Shown here: positions 16,497-26,500 of the stretch, piece after piece | Layout: every line of letters starts with the position of its first letter | How positions within the stretch are numbered: the stretch's first letter is position 1 | Assembly: GCF_040760005.1 (NCBI RefSeq) | Contig: NZ_CP099760.1 | Coordinates: forward strand, 2,227,501 to 2,291,500 | Origin: Pseudomonas sp. stari2 | Lineage (GTDB): Bacteria; Pseudomonadota; Gammaproteobacteria; Pseudomonadales; Pseudomonadaceae | Direction: 5' to 3' | DNA length: 64,000 bases | Translations under genes and position numbers: made by a program | Notes under the pieces: model-generated | What the model was told of the DNA's origin: nothing | The model's database searches: none | The model's input: the letters and a program-made list of their open reading frames with translations, nothing else

Positions 16497-17801
16497 CTAA
16501 CGCTGATGTACCAGCGCACCCGCCGCATAAGTCTGGGCAACGGTGCGGTCATCGCCCAGCGTCATCAGCACGAACAACGTCTCGGCAATATTGTTGGCCT
16601 GCTTCAAGCGGTAGCTCAGCAGCGGCGTGGCGTTGTAGTCCAGCACCAGGAAGTCGGCGTCGGAGCCCGGTTGCAGGTTGCCGATCTTGTCTTCCAGACG
16701 CAGCGCCCGCGCGCCGCCGAGGGTGGCCAGGTACAGCGACTTGAACGGGCTCAGGCGCGCACCTTGCAGCTGCATCACTTTGTAGGCTTCGTTCAGGGTC
16801 TGCAGCAGCGAGAAACTGGTGCCGCCACCGACGTCAGTCCCGAGGCCGACGTTCAGTTTGTGCTTCTCGGCCATCGGCAGGTTGAACAGGCCGCTGCCGA
16901 GGAAGAAGTTCGAGGTCGGGCAGAACGAAATCGCCGAGCCGGTTTCCGCCAGTCGTGCGCATTCGTCGTCGCACAGGTGCACGCCGTGGGCGAACACCGA
17001 GCGCTCGCCGAGCAACTGGTAGTGATCGTAGACGTCGAGGTAACCCTTGCGCTCCGGGAACAGCTCCTTGACCCACTCGATTTCCTTGAGGTTCTCGCTG
17101 ATGTGGGTCTGCATGTACAGATCCGGATATTCGGTCAGCAACTGGCCGGCAAGGGTCAGTTGTTCCGGGGTACTGGTCGGAGCGAAACGTGGGGTGACGG
17201 CATAGTGCAGGCGACCCTTGCCGTGCCAGCGCTCGATCAGCGCCTTGCTGTCGACATAGCTGGATTCAGCGGTGTCGGTCAGGTAGTCCGGGGCGTTGCG
17301 GTCCATCATCACCTTGCCGGCGATCATCCGCAGGTCGAGCTTCTCGGCCGCTTCGAAGAACGAGTTCACCGATTGCGGGTGCACGCTGCCGAACACCAGT
17401 GCGGTAGTCGTGCCGTTGCGCAGCAGTTCCTTGATGAAAATGTCCGCCACTTCATCGGCGTGGGCCTTGTCGCCGAACTGGCTTTCGCACGGGAAGGTGT
17501 AGGTGTTCAGCCAGTCCAGCAGCTGTTCGCCGTAGGCGCCGACCATGCCGGTCTGCGGCAGGTGGATGTGGGTGTCGATGAAGCCCGGGGTGATCAGGGC
17601 ATCCTTGTGATGCGTGATCTCGATGTCCGCCGGCAGGCTCGGCAGCAGTTCGCTGGCGTGGCCGAGGGCGCTGATCTTGCCGCCATCGACCACCAGCAGG
17701 CCGTCCTCGAAATACTCGTAGGAGGCTTCGATGCCAACCTCGGCAGGGTCGGCGATGCTGTGCAGGATGGCGGCGCGGTAGGCTTTGCGAGTCAGAGGCA
17801 T
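16497..17801 (-). CDS. guaD: Guanine deaminase
   Basis: This 434-residue amidohydrolase converts guanine to xanthine, feeding the xanthine dehydrogenase encoded upstream. The metal site shows HIHLPQTG (HxH), HISEN and a later TDVGGGTS aspartate. PGFIDTHIHLPQ and the FPCE segment match GuaD. Length equals the family norm (about 430-440). It is the last gene of xdhA-xdhB-xdhC-guaD, 13 bases after xdhC. It is cytoplasmic. Confidence 0.95.
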   Translation of the reverse strand: MPLTRKAYRAAILHSIADPAEVGIEASYEYFEDGLLVVDGGKISALGHASELLPSLPADIEITHHKDALITPGFIDTHIHLPQTGMVGAYGEQLLDWLNTYTFPCESQFGDKAHADEVADIFIKELLRNGTTTALVFGSVHPQSVNSFFEAAEKLDLRMIAGKVMMDRNAPDYLTDTAESSYVDSKALIERWHGKGRLHYAVTPRFAPTSTPEQLTLAGQLLTEYPDLYMQTHISENLKEIEWVKELFPERKGYLDVYDHYQLLGERSVFAHGVHLCDDECARLAETGSAISFCPTSNFFLGSGLFNLPMAEKHKLNVGLGTDVGGGTSFSLLQTLNEAYKVMQLQGARLSPFKSLYLATLGGARALRLEDKIGNLQPGSDADFLVLDYNATPLLSYRLKQANNIAETLFVLMTLGDDRTVAQTYAAGALVHQR

Positions 17802-17814
17802 GAGGGTTCTCTAA

Positions 17815-18672
17815 TCAGTTTGAGGCTTTGAGTGTGGCGGCCTGACTGCGGCGCGAAACCGGCAGCAGTTTGGCAATCGGTTCGGCGCTGGCGGTGTGCT
17901 GGCCGAAATTGGCGTTATAGGTGGCGATGATCTCGCCGGCGATGGAGATGGCGATTTCCACAGGCAATTTGCCTTTGACTTCGCTGATGCCCATCGGGCA
18001 GCGCATGCGTTGCACGACGCTGGCGTCGAAGCCACGGTCACGCAGGCGGTGTTCGAACTTGGCGCGTTTGGTTTTCGAGCCGATCAGGCCGAACCAGGTG
18101 AAGTCGTTGCGCTTGAGGATCGCGGCGGTGAGTTCCAGATCCAACTGATGATTGTGGGTCATGACGATGCAGTAGCTGCCGGCGGGCAGGTCGTCGATTT
18201 CATCCGCAGGCTCCTCGGCGACGATTTTGCGCACGCCGTGGGGAATCTGCTCGGGGAATTCCTCTTCCCGGGAATCGATCCAGCGCACCCGGCAGGGCAG
18301 GCTGGCGAGCAAGGGTACCAGCGCGCGACCGACATGACCGGCGCCGAAAACGGCGATCTGCGCCTGCACCTGGCCCATCGGTTCGAACAACAGCACCGTG
18401 GCGCCGCCGCAGCACTGGCCCAGACTGGCGCCGAGGCTGAAGCGCTCAAGATGAGTGTCCTGCTTGCCGCTGGCGAGCATCTCGCGGGCGATCTGCATGG
18501 CTTTGTATTCCAGGTGCCCGCCACCGATGGTGTCGAACGTCTGGCGGGCGCTGACGACCATTTTCGAGCCGGCATTGCGCGGCGTCGAGCCGAGCTCTTC
18601 GATGATCGTCACCAGAACGCAGGGTTCGCCCTGGTTCTGCAGGTCGGCGAGGGCGTCGATCCAGTTGTACAT
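17815..18672 (-). CDS. xdhC: XdhC, molybdenum cofactor insertion factor
   Basis: This 285-residue protein is XdhC, which binds molybdenum cofactor, helps to sulfurate it and inserts it into XdhB. The N-terminal XdhC/CoxI motif is seen (LVTIIEELGSTPR, SKMVV) and a Rossmann-like C-terminal half begins VFGAGHVGRALVP. GIGEVKGK-type residues occur as GISEVKGKLPVEIAIS. A GAGAGGTGAG ribosome site precedes the start. It follows a 126-base gap after xdhB that is almost filled with a repeat. Confidence 0.94.
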   Translation of the reverse strand: MYNWIDALADLQNQGEPCVLVTIIEELGSTPRNAGSKMVVSARQTFDTIGGGHLEYKAMQIAREMLASGKQDTHLERFSLGASLGQCCGGATVLLFEPMGQVQAQIAVFGAGHVGRALVPLLASLPCRVRWIDSREEEFPEQIPHGVRKIVAEEPADEIDDLPAGSYCIVMTHNHQLDLELTAAILKRNDFTWFGLIGSKTKRAKFEHRLRDRGFDASVVQRMRCPMGISEVKGKLPVEIAISIAGEIIATYNANFGQHTASAEPIAKLLPVSRRSQAATLKASN

Positions 18673-18685
18673 ATCTCACCTCTCA

Positions 18686-18797
18686 GATCGTTCCCACGCT
18701 CTGCGTGGGAATGCATCACTGGACGCTCCGCGTCCGCTGTTCAGGATGCGACGCAGAGCGTCGCGGGCTGCATTCCCACGCAGGCGTGGGAACGATC
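18686..18797. repeat. Paired GTTCCCACGC repeat inside the xdh operon
   Basis: GATCGTTCCCACGCTCTGCG at the left is the inverse of CGTGGGAACGATC at the right, with a GC-rich middle that also folds (ACGCTCCGCGT, GACGCAGAGCGTC). The element fills almost the whole xdhB-xdhC gap. Shorter relatives lie at 30630-30662 and 40781-40810. It may act as an mRNA-stabilising or attenuating hairpin. Confidence 0.75.
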
Positions 18798-18798
18798 A

Positions 18799-21192
18799 TC
18801 AAACAACCTCGGTTTCAGCTTCGACGGCCTTAACCGCCTTGAGCTGGCGCATCTGCTCGCAACCCCACAACACCCGCTCCGGGGTCGCCGGCGCGTCGAT
18901 CTTCGGCTGATGCTTGTAGTCGCCGAGGCTGGCCACCGCATCCTTGATCGCGCACCACGCGGCGATACCGAGCATGAACGGCGGCTCACCCACAGCCTTG
19001 GAGTGAAACACTGTGTCTTCCGGGTTCTTGCGGTTTTCCACCAGTTTCACCCGCAGGTCGAGCGGCATGTCCGCCACGGCCGGGATCTTGTAGCTGGCCG
19101 GGCCGTTGGTCATCAGCTTGCCCTTGTTGTTCCAGACCAGTTCTTCCATGGTCAGCCAGCCCATGCCCTGGACAAAGCCGCCCTCGACCTGGCCGATGTC
19201 GATGGCCGGGTTCAGCGAGGCGCCGACGTCGTGGAGGATATCGGTGCGCAGCATCTTGTACTCGCCGGTCAGGGTGTCGACGATCACTTCGCAGCACGCC
19301 GCGCCAAACGCGAAGTAGTAGAAGGGCCGGCCACGGGCCTGGCTGCGGTCGTAGTAGATTTTCGGGGTCTTGTAGAACCCGGTGCTCGACAGCGAGACCT
19401 GATTGAAATACGCCAGCTGGATCAGCGCTTCGAAGGTCATGATGTGGTCGCGCACACGGACGTGGCCGTTGTGGAATTCCACGTCTTCTTCGCTGACCTT
19501 GTAATGCCGCGCCGCAAATTCAACGAGGCGTTGCTTGATGATTTCCGCCGCGTTCTGCGCGGCTTTACCGTTCAGGTCGGCACCGCTGGAAGCTGCCGTC
19601 GGCGAAGTGTTCGGCACTTTGTCGGTGTTGGTCGCGGTGATCTGCACGCGGTCCATTTCCACCTGGAACACTTCGGCCACGACCTGCGCGACTTTGGTGT
19701 TCAGGCCCTGGCCCATTTCCGTGCCGCCGTGGTTCAGGTGGATGCTGCCGTCGGTGTAGACGTGCACCAGCGCACCGGCCTGGTTGAGGAAGCTGGCGGT
19801 GAAGGAAATGCCGAATTTCACCGGGGTCAGCGCCAGGCCTTTTTTCAGGATCGGGCTGTTGGCGTTGTAGCGACGGATCGCTTCGCGGCGTTCGGCGTAC
19901 TGGCTGCTTTCTTCAAGTTCGGCGGTCATTTCTTCGAGCATGTTGTGCTCGACAGTCTGGTAGTAATGGGTGACGTTGCGTTCTGTCTTGCCGTAGTAGT
20001 TGGCCTTGCGCACGGCCAGCGGATCGAGGTTCAGGTGACGGGCGATGGCGTCCATCACTTCTTCGATCGCGACCATCCCTTGCGGACCGCCGAAACCACG
20101 GTAGGCGGTGTTCGATGCGGTGTTGGTCTTGCAGCGGTGACCGTTGATGGTCGCATCGCCGAGGTAGTACGAGTTGTCCGAGTGGAACATCGCCCGGTCG
20201 ACAATCGAGGCCGACAGGTCAGGTGAACATCCGCAGTTACCGGCCAGATCCATCGCAATCCCGTGCAGGCGCCCGGTGCTGTCGAAGCCGACGTCGTACT
20301 CGACATAGAACGGGTGACGCTTGCCGGTCATCAGCATGTCTTCGACCCGTGGCAGACGCATCTTGGTCGGCTGGCCGGTGAGGTGCGCGACCACTGCGCA
20401 CAGGCATGCCGGGCTTGCGGCCTGGGTTTCCTTGCCGCCGAAACCACCGCCCATGCGGCGCATGTCGACCACGATCTTGTTCATGGATACGTCTAGGACC
20501 TCGGCCACCAGTTTCTGCACTTCGGTGGGGTTCTGGGTCGAGCAGTAGACGATCATGCCGCCATCTTCGGTTGGCATCACCGAAGAGATCTGGGTTTCCA
20601 GATAGAAGTGTTCCTGGCCGCCGATGTGCAGCGTGCCTTGGATTCGATGTTCAGCGGTGGCCAGGGCGTTGGCCGAATCGCCGCGCTGGTGGGTGTGGCT
20701 GTCGAGCACGAAGTGGCGTTTGCGCAGGGCTTCGACCACGTCGAGCACCGGTTCCAGATCTTCGTATTCGATGATCGCGGCCATCGCAGCCTTACGTGCG
20801 GTTTCCAGATCTTTCGCGGCCACGGCCAATACCGGTTGGCCGACGAACTGAACGTCATCGATGGCCAGCAGCGGATCGCCCGGCAGCAGCGGGCCGATGT
20901 CTTTCAGGCCCGGCACGTCTTCGTGGGTGATGGCGATGCGCACGCCTTCGAAGGCATAGCAGGGTTTGGTGTCGATGCTGATGATTTTCGCGTGGGCGCG
21001 ATCCGACAACCGTGCGTAAACGTGCAACTGGTTGGGGAATTCCAGGCGGTCATCGATGTACTGCGCTTCACCGGACACATGCTTGGCGGCGCTGTCGTGC
21101 TTGACGCTGCGGCCGACACCGGTGGTCAGGTCCCTGGCGAACAATTCAGCCAGTTCAGCTTGTGTTTTCTCTACGCCGTGATGGTTAGACAT
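18799..21192 (-). CDS. xdhB: Xanthine dehydrogenase, molybdopterin-binding subunit
   Basis: This 797-residue subunit carries the molybdenum site that oxidises hypoxanthine and xanthine to urate. It shows GGGFGGKETQ (cofactor contact), the arginine-bearing TAYRGFGGPQG, and GEPPFMLGIA with the catalytic glutamate near the C-terminus. Length is normal for XdhB. It overlaps the end of xdhA by 8 bases, indicating translational coupling, and is the larger half of the two-subunit bacterial enzyme. It is cytoplasmic. Confidence 0.96.
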   Translation of the reverse strand: MSNHHGVEKTQAELAELFARDLTTGVGRSVKHDSAAKHVSGEAQYIDDRLEFPNQLHVYARLSDRAHAKIISIDTKPCYAFEGVRIAITHEDVPGLKDIGPLLPGDPLLAIDDVQFVGQPVLAVAAKDLETARKAAMAAIIEYEDLEPVLDVVEALRKRHFVLDSHTHQRGDSANALATAEHRIQGTLHIGGQEHFYLETQISSVMPTEDGGMIVYCSTQNPTEVQKLVAEVLDVSMNKIVVDMRRMGGGFGGKETQAASPACLCAVVAHLTGQPTKMRLPRVEDMLMTGKRHPFYVEYDVGFDSTGRLHGIAMDLAGNCGCSPDLSASIVDRAMFHSDNSYYLGDATINGHRCKTNTASNTAYRGFGGPQGMVAIEEVMDAIARHLNLDPLAVRKANYYGKTERNVTHYYQTVEHNMLEEMTAELEESSQYAERREAIRRYNANSPILKKGLALTPVKFGISFTASFLNQAGALVHVYTDGSIHLNHGGTEMGQGLNTKVAQVVAEVFQVEMDRVQITATNTDKVPNTSPTAASSGADLNGKAAQNAAEIIKQRLVEFAARHYKVSEEDVEFHNGHVRVRDHIMTFEALIQLAYFNQVSLSSTGFYKTPKIYYDRSQARGRPFYYFAFGAACCEVIVDTLTGEYKMLRTDILHDVGASLNPAIDIGQVEGGFVQGMGWLTMEELVWNNKGKLMTNGPASYKIPAVADMPLDLRVKLVENRKNPEDTVFHSKAVGEPPFMLGIAAWCAIKDAVASLGDYKHQPKIDAPATPERVLWGCEQMRQLKAVKAVEAETEVV

Positions 21193-22639
21193 AAGCGGTC
21201 ACCCGAGTCTCGATGTGCGGTGTTTGCAGTTCGATGAAGTATTTGCGCAGCAGGTTCTGCGCGCTGAGCAGGCGATATTCCTTGCTGGCGCGGAAGTCCG
21301 AGAGCGGGGTGAAATCCTCGCCCAGCGCGGTGCAGGCGCGTTCGACGACAGCGTTGTTGAACGGCTGACCGAGCAACACGGCTTCGCAGTGAGCGGCGCG
21401 TTTCGGGATCGCGGCCATGCCGCCGAAGGCGACTCGGGCGTCGGTGATCACGCCGTTTTCGACGCGCAGGTTGAACGCGGCGCAGACGGCGGAGATGTCA
21501 TCGTCCAGACGCTTGGAGACTTTGTAGGCGCGGAAGCGCTGCTCGGCCGTGGCACGAGGGACGATGATCGTCTCGATGAACTCGCTTTCCTGACGCGCGG
21601 TGACCCGGTAATCGATGAAGTAGTCTTCCAGGTTCAGCGTGCGGCGGGTTTCGCCCTTGCACAGCACGATCTGCGCGCCGAGGGCGATCAGCAGCGGTGG
21701 TGAGTCACCGATCGGCGAGGCGTTGCCGATGTTGCCACCAAGGGTGCCCTGGTTGCGGATCTGCAGGGAGGCGAAGCGGTGCAGCAGTTCGCCGAAGTCC
21801 GGGTACTCGGCGTTCAACGCTTCGTAGCAGTCGGAGAGGGCAGTGGCGGCGCCGATTTCAATGCGATCCTCGAAATGCTCGATGCGCTTCATTTCGGCGA
21901 CGTTGCCGACGTAGATCATCACCGGCAGGGTGCGGTGGAACTGAGTGACTTCCAGCGCCAGATCGGTGCCGCCGGCCAGCAGGCGGGCTTGTGGATAAGC
22001 GTCATAGAGATCGGCCAGGTCGGCTACGGTCAGCGGCACCAGGCAGCGTTTGTCGCCGCTGTTGAGTTCGCCAATCGATGTCGGGGCAATGGCTTTGAGG
22101 CGGGCGATGGTTTCCGCTTCACGGGCGTCGAACTGATCCGGTTGCTTGCCGCAGCAGGATTGCTCGGCGGCGGCCAGAATCGGCCGGTAGCCGGTGCAGC
22201 GGCAGAGGTTGCCGGCCAGCGCTTCGTGGGCCTTGGCATGATCCGGTGCATCGCTGTTCTTTTGCAGGGCGAACAACGACATCACGAAGCCGGGGGTGCA
22301 GAAACCGCACTGCGAACCGTGGCACTCGACCATGGCTTTCTGCACGCTGTGCAGTTCGCCCTGGTGCTTGAGGTCTTCGACGCTGATCAATTGCTTGCCG
22401 TGCAGCGACGAAACGAAGGTCAGGCACGAGTTAAGGCTGCGATAGCGGATGTGCTCGCGGCCATCGTCATCCGTCTGCAACTCGCCGACCACCACCGTAC
22501 AGGCGCCGCAGTCACCGCTGGCGCAGCCTTCTTTGGTGCCGGATTTGCCCACGTGTTCACGCAGGTAGTTGAGCACAGTCAGGTTCGGGTCCAGGGCGTG
22601 CTCGCTACGGAGTTCCTGGTTAAGTAAAAACTGGATCAC
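21185..22639 (-). CDS. xdhA: Xanthine dehydrogenase, FeS/FAD subunit
   Basis: This 484-residue subunit carries the electron-transfer centres of xanthine dehydrogenase. Two [2Fe-2S] clusters are marked by GCASGDCGACT and, later, CGFCTPGF plus NLCRCTGY. The FAD domain follows with LLAGGTDLAL and GTLGGNIGNASPIGD. It is the first gene of xdhA-xdhB-xdhC-guaD and starts 266 bases from a divergent gntR gene, with tandem palindromes between. Confidence 0.95.
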   Translation of the reverse strand: MIQFLLNQELRSEHALDPNLTVLNYLREHVGKSGTKEGCASGDCGACTVVVGELQTDDDGREHIRYRSLNSCLTFVSSLHGKQLISVEDLKHQGELHSVQKAMVECHGSQCGFCTPGFVMSLFALQKNSDAPDHAKAHEALAGNLCRCTGYRPILAAAEQSCCGKQPDQFDAREAETIARLKAIAPTSIGELNSGDKRCLVPLTVADLADLYDAYPQARLLAGGTDLALEVTQFHRTLPVMIYVGNVAEMKRIEHFEDRIEIGAATALSDCYEALNAEYPDFGELLHRFASLQIRNQGTLGGNIGNASPIGDSPPLLIALGAQIVLCKGETRRTLNLEDYFIDYRVTARQESEFIETIIVPRATAEQRFRAYKVSKRLDDDISAVCAAFNLRVENGVITDARVAFGGMAAIPKRAAHCEAVLLGQPFNNAVVERACTALGEDFTPLSDFRASKEYRLLSAQNLLRKYFIELQTPHIETRVTAYV

Positions 22640-22697
22640 GGAAGGCCTCGCAGACTCATTATTGTTGTTGAGCGACTTGAGCCGAATTTAGCAGGTC

Positions 22698-22734
22698 TGA
22701 CTTTTCGGTCAATGGTTTTCTGACTTAAAGGTCA
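22698..22734. promoter_or_regulatory. Tandem operators between xdhA and gntR
   Basis: Two copies of TGAC-N6-GTCA, TGACTTTTCGGTCA (22698-22711) and TGACTTAAAGGTCA (22721-22734), lie with centres 23 bases apart, 59 bases before the xdhA start. Each is a dyad and the two are direct repeats, extended by TC on the left. This pattern suggests cooperative binding of a dimeric repressor, plausibly the divergent GntR protein. Confidence 0.6.
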
Positions 22735-22905
22735 GGAAAAACTGTTTTGTCGCTCAACCACGTGTCTCTTCAGTATTGACCCTCATTGGATCAAGCGCTT
22801 TTTTGCGGGATTCGTGCCAAAAACCGCTGTGCGGGCACTCCGCCATGACCGCGCATTGCGCTACACTGCGCCGCTTGTGCAGATCGAAGAGTTTGAAGGA
22901 CAACC

Positions 22906-23565
22906 ATGACGTTCAAGGCGCCGGACAGCCTCGCCGAGCAAATCGCTCACCACCTCGCCGAACGGATCATTCGCGGCGAAATGAAGCCGGGTGAGCGCAT
23001 TCAGGAACAGAAGGTCACGCTGGCGCTGAACGTCAGCCGCGGCTCGGTCCGCGAAGCCTTGCTGATCCTGGAGCGCCGTCATCTGATCGCGATCCTGCCG
23101 CGCCGCGGTGCCCACGTCACCGAGCTGACGGCGCACAAGGTGCAGAGCCTGTGCACGTTGATGAGCGAGCTGTACATCCTGCTCGGCAACGCAGTGGCCA
23201 ATGGCTGGCAAGTCCAGGCCGACATGGCGCCGTTCGTGCAGATCCAGCAGCGTCTGACCGCCAGCTACGAGCGTCAGGACATCCGTACCTTCGTCGATGA
23301 CAGCTTCAACGTGATGCGCGCCGCGTATCCGTTCGCCAACAACCCGTACCTGCAGGAAACCGTCGAAAACCTGCAACCGGCCATGAGCCGTGCATACTTC
23401 CTCGCGCTTGAACAGCGCAAGGCCGAGATGAGCGAGTTCCTCGAACTGTTCGAGCGCTTGCTGGCCGCCGTCCTCGCCCGTGACCTGCCGCAGATCCGCA
23501 TCGTGCTGACGGCTTATGCCCAGCGCAGTTGCGATCTGGTGGTGTCCGCCCTGACGGTTGCCTGA
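22906..23565 (+). CDS. GntR family regulator, likely purine catabolism control
   Basis: This 219-residue FadR/FCD-type regulator has an N-terminal winged helix (SLAEQIAHHLAERI, RIQEQKVTLALNVSRGSVREAL) and a helical C-terminal ligand domain. It is divergent from xdhA and probably controls the xdh-guaD operon through the tandem dyads between them. Its stop codon lies only 2 bases before the TTG start of smc. The two genes are therefore almost certainly cotranscribed and possibly translationally coupled. Confidence 0.9.
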   Translation: MTFKAPDSLAEQIAHHLAERIIRGEMKPGERIQEQKVTLALNVSRGSVREALLILERRHLIAILPRRGAHVTELTAHKVQSLCTLMSELYILLGNAVANGWQVQADMAPFVQIQQRLTASYERQDIRTFVDDSFNVMRAAYPFANNPYLQETVENLQPAMSRAYFLALEQRKAEMSEFLELFERLLAAVLARDLPQIRIVLTAYAQRSCDLVVSALTVA

Positions 23566-23567
23566 CC

Positions 23568-26500
23568 TTGCGCCTCAAGTGCATCAAACTGGCGGGGTTC
23601 AAATCCTTCGTCGACCCGACCACGGTGAACTTCCCCAGTAATATGGCGGCAGTCGTCGGGCCGAACGGTTGCGGCAAGTCGAACATCATCGACGCCGTGC
23701 GCTGGGTGATGGGCGAAAGCTCGGCCAAGAACCTGCGCGGCGAGTCGATGACCGACGTCATCTTCAACGGCTCGACCAGCCGCAAACCGGTGAGCCAGGC
23801 GAGCATCGAGCTGGTGTTCGACAACTCCGACGGCACGCTTTTGGGCGAGTGGGCGGCGTACGCGGAAATTTCGATCCGCCGCAAAGTGACCCGCGACAGC
23901 CAGACGACTTATTACCTCAACGGCGCCAAATGCCGTCGCCGCGACATCACTGACATCTTCCTCGGCACCGGCCTCGGCCCGCGCAGTTACTCGATCATCG
24001 AGCAGGGGATGATCTCCAAGCTGATCGAGTCTAAACCGGAAGACCTGCGTAACTTCATCGAAGAAGCTGCCGGCATCTCCAAGTACAAGGAGCGCCGGCG
24101 CGAGACCGAAAACCGCATCCGCCGTACCCACGAAAACCTTGCCCGTCTGACCGACCTGCGCGAAGAACTCGAGCGCCAGCTCGAACGCCTGCATCGTCAG
24201 GCTGAGGCGGCGAAGAAGTATCAGGAATTCAAGGCCGAAGAACGCCAGCTCAAGGCACAACTGTCGGCCCTGCGCTGGCAGGATCTGAACGATCAGGTCG
24301 GTCAGCGCGAGTCGATCATCGGCAACCAGGAAATCAGCTTCGAAGCCTTGGTCGCTGAGCAGCGAAATGCTGACGCAGCGATTGAGCGCCTGCGTGACGG
24401 TCACCATGACCTGTCCGAGCGCTTCAATCTGGTGCAGGGGCGCTTCTATTCGGTCGGCGGCGACATCGCCCGGGTCGAGCAGAGCATCCAGCACGGCCAG
24501 CAGCGTTTGCGCCAATTGCAGGACGATCTGAAAGAAGCAGAGCGCGCGCGCCTCGAAACCGAATCGCACCTGGGCCATGACCGCACCTTGCTGCTGACCC
24601 TCGGCGAAGAGCTCGATCAACTGACCCCCGAGCAGGAAATCACCAACGCCGCCGCCGAAGAGGCCGCCGCGGCGCTGGAAGATTCCGAAGCCGTCATGCA
24701 CGGCTGGCAGGAGCAGTGGGACGCCTTCAACCTGACCGCCGCCGAACCCCGCCGTCAGGCCGAAGTGCAGCAGTCGCGCATCCAGCAGCTGGAAACCAGC
24801 ATGGAGCGTCTGGCCGATCGGCAAAAGCGTCTGGGCGAAGAGCGGGCGTTGCTCTCGGCCGATCCGGAAGACGCGGCGATCATGGAGCTCAGCGAACAGC
24901 TCGCCGAGTCCGAAGCCACCCTTGAAGATTTGCAGACCAGCGAAGAAGCCCAAGTCGAAAAGCTTGAGCAACTGCGCCAGGAATTGCAGCAGGCGCTCAC
25001 TGCACAGCAACAGGCGCAGGGCGATTTGCAGCGTTTGAACGGTCGCCTCGCATCCCTCGAAGCCTTACAGCAGGCCGCGCTCGATCCGGGTACTGGCACC
25101 GCCGAATGGCTGAAGGAGCACAACCTCGCCGAACGCCCGCGTCTGGCCGAAGGCCTGAAGGTCGAGGCCGGTTGGGAGCTGGCGGTGGAAACCGTGCTCG
25201 GCGCCGACCTGCAAGCGGTGTTGGTGGAAGACTTCGGCGGTTTCGATTTGTCCGGTTTTGCCCAGGGCGATCTGCGTTTGCTCAGCCCCGGCAACGACGG
25301 CGTGCGCGTGGCCGGCAGCCTGCTGGACAAGGTCGAGGCGCAGGTTGATCTGTCGCCATGGCTGGCTCAGGTCAAACCGGTCGACAGCCTTGAGCAGGCA
25401 CTGGCCCTGCGTGGCCAACTGGCTGCCGGGCAGAGTTTGATCAGCCGTGACGGTTACTGGGTTGGCCGGCATTTCCTGCGGGTACGCCGCGCTAGCGAAG
25501 CCGAAAGCGGCATGCTCGCGCGCGGTCAGGAAATCGAAGCGCTGCATGCGGAACGCGAAGAGCGCGAAGCCACGGTCGAGGCCATGGAAACCCGTTTGCA
25601 GACTTTGCGCGCGCAACAGCGTCAGCAGGAAAACGGTCGCGAACATTTGCGTCGTTTGCTGCAAGACGAAGCTCGTCAGCAAGGCGAGCTGAAAGCTCAA
25701 CTGTCCGCCGGTAAAGCCAAAGCCGAGCAGTTGAACCTGCGTCGCACCCGACTCGACGAAGAACTGGTCGAGCTCGCTGAGCAACGCGAACTGGAACACG
25801 AAAACATCGGCGAAGCGCGGATCCAGTTACAGGACGCCCTCGACGCCATGGCCCTCGATACCGAGCAGCGCGAGTTGCTGCTGGCCCAGCGTGACAGCCT
25901 GCGCGAACGCCTCGACCGCGTGCGTCAGGAAGCCCGTCAGCACAAGGATCATGCGCATCAGTTGGCCGTTCGCCTCGGCTCACTGCGGGCGCAACATGAT
26001 TCGACACGACAGGCGCTTGAGCGTCTGGAAATGCAGGCCGAGCGTCTCACCGAAAAGCGTGAACAGCTCAGCCTCAATCTGGAGGAGGGTGAGGCACCGT
26101 TGGAAGAGCTGCGCCTCAAGCTCGAAGAGTTGCTCGACAAGCGCATGAGCGTCGACGACGAACTCAAGACCGCACAGATCGCCCTGGAAGACGCCGACCG
26201 CGAATTGCGCGACGCGGAAAAACGCCGGACCCAGGCCGAGCAGCAATCGCAATTGATCCGTGGCCAGCTCGAACAGCAACGCATGGAATGGCAAGCCCTG
26301 ACCGTGCGCCGCAAGGCCCTGCAGGATCAACTGCTGGAAGACGGCTACGATTTGCACGGCGTGCTCAACACCCTGACCGCCGAGGCCAGCGAAAAGGAGG
26401 CCGAAGAAGAACTTGAACGCATCGCCGCGCGCATTCAGCGGCTGGGCGCGATCAACCTCGCGGCGATCGACGAATACACACAACAATCCGAACGTAAACG

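Noticed and set aside
17896..20226. 776-codon open frame opposite xdhC and xdhB
   Set aside because: It crosses the repeat at 18686-18797 and lies opposite two clear genes; no domain is visible.
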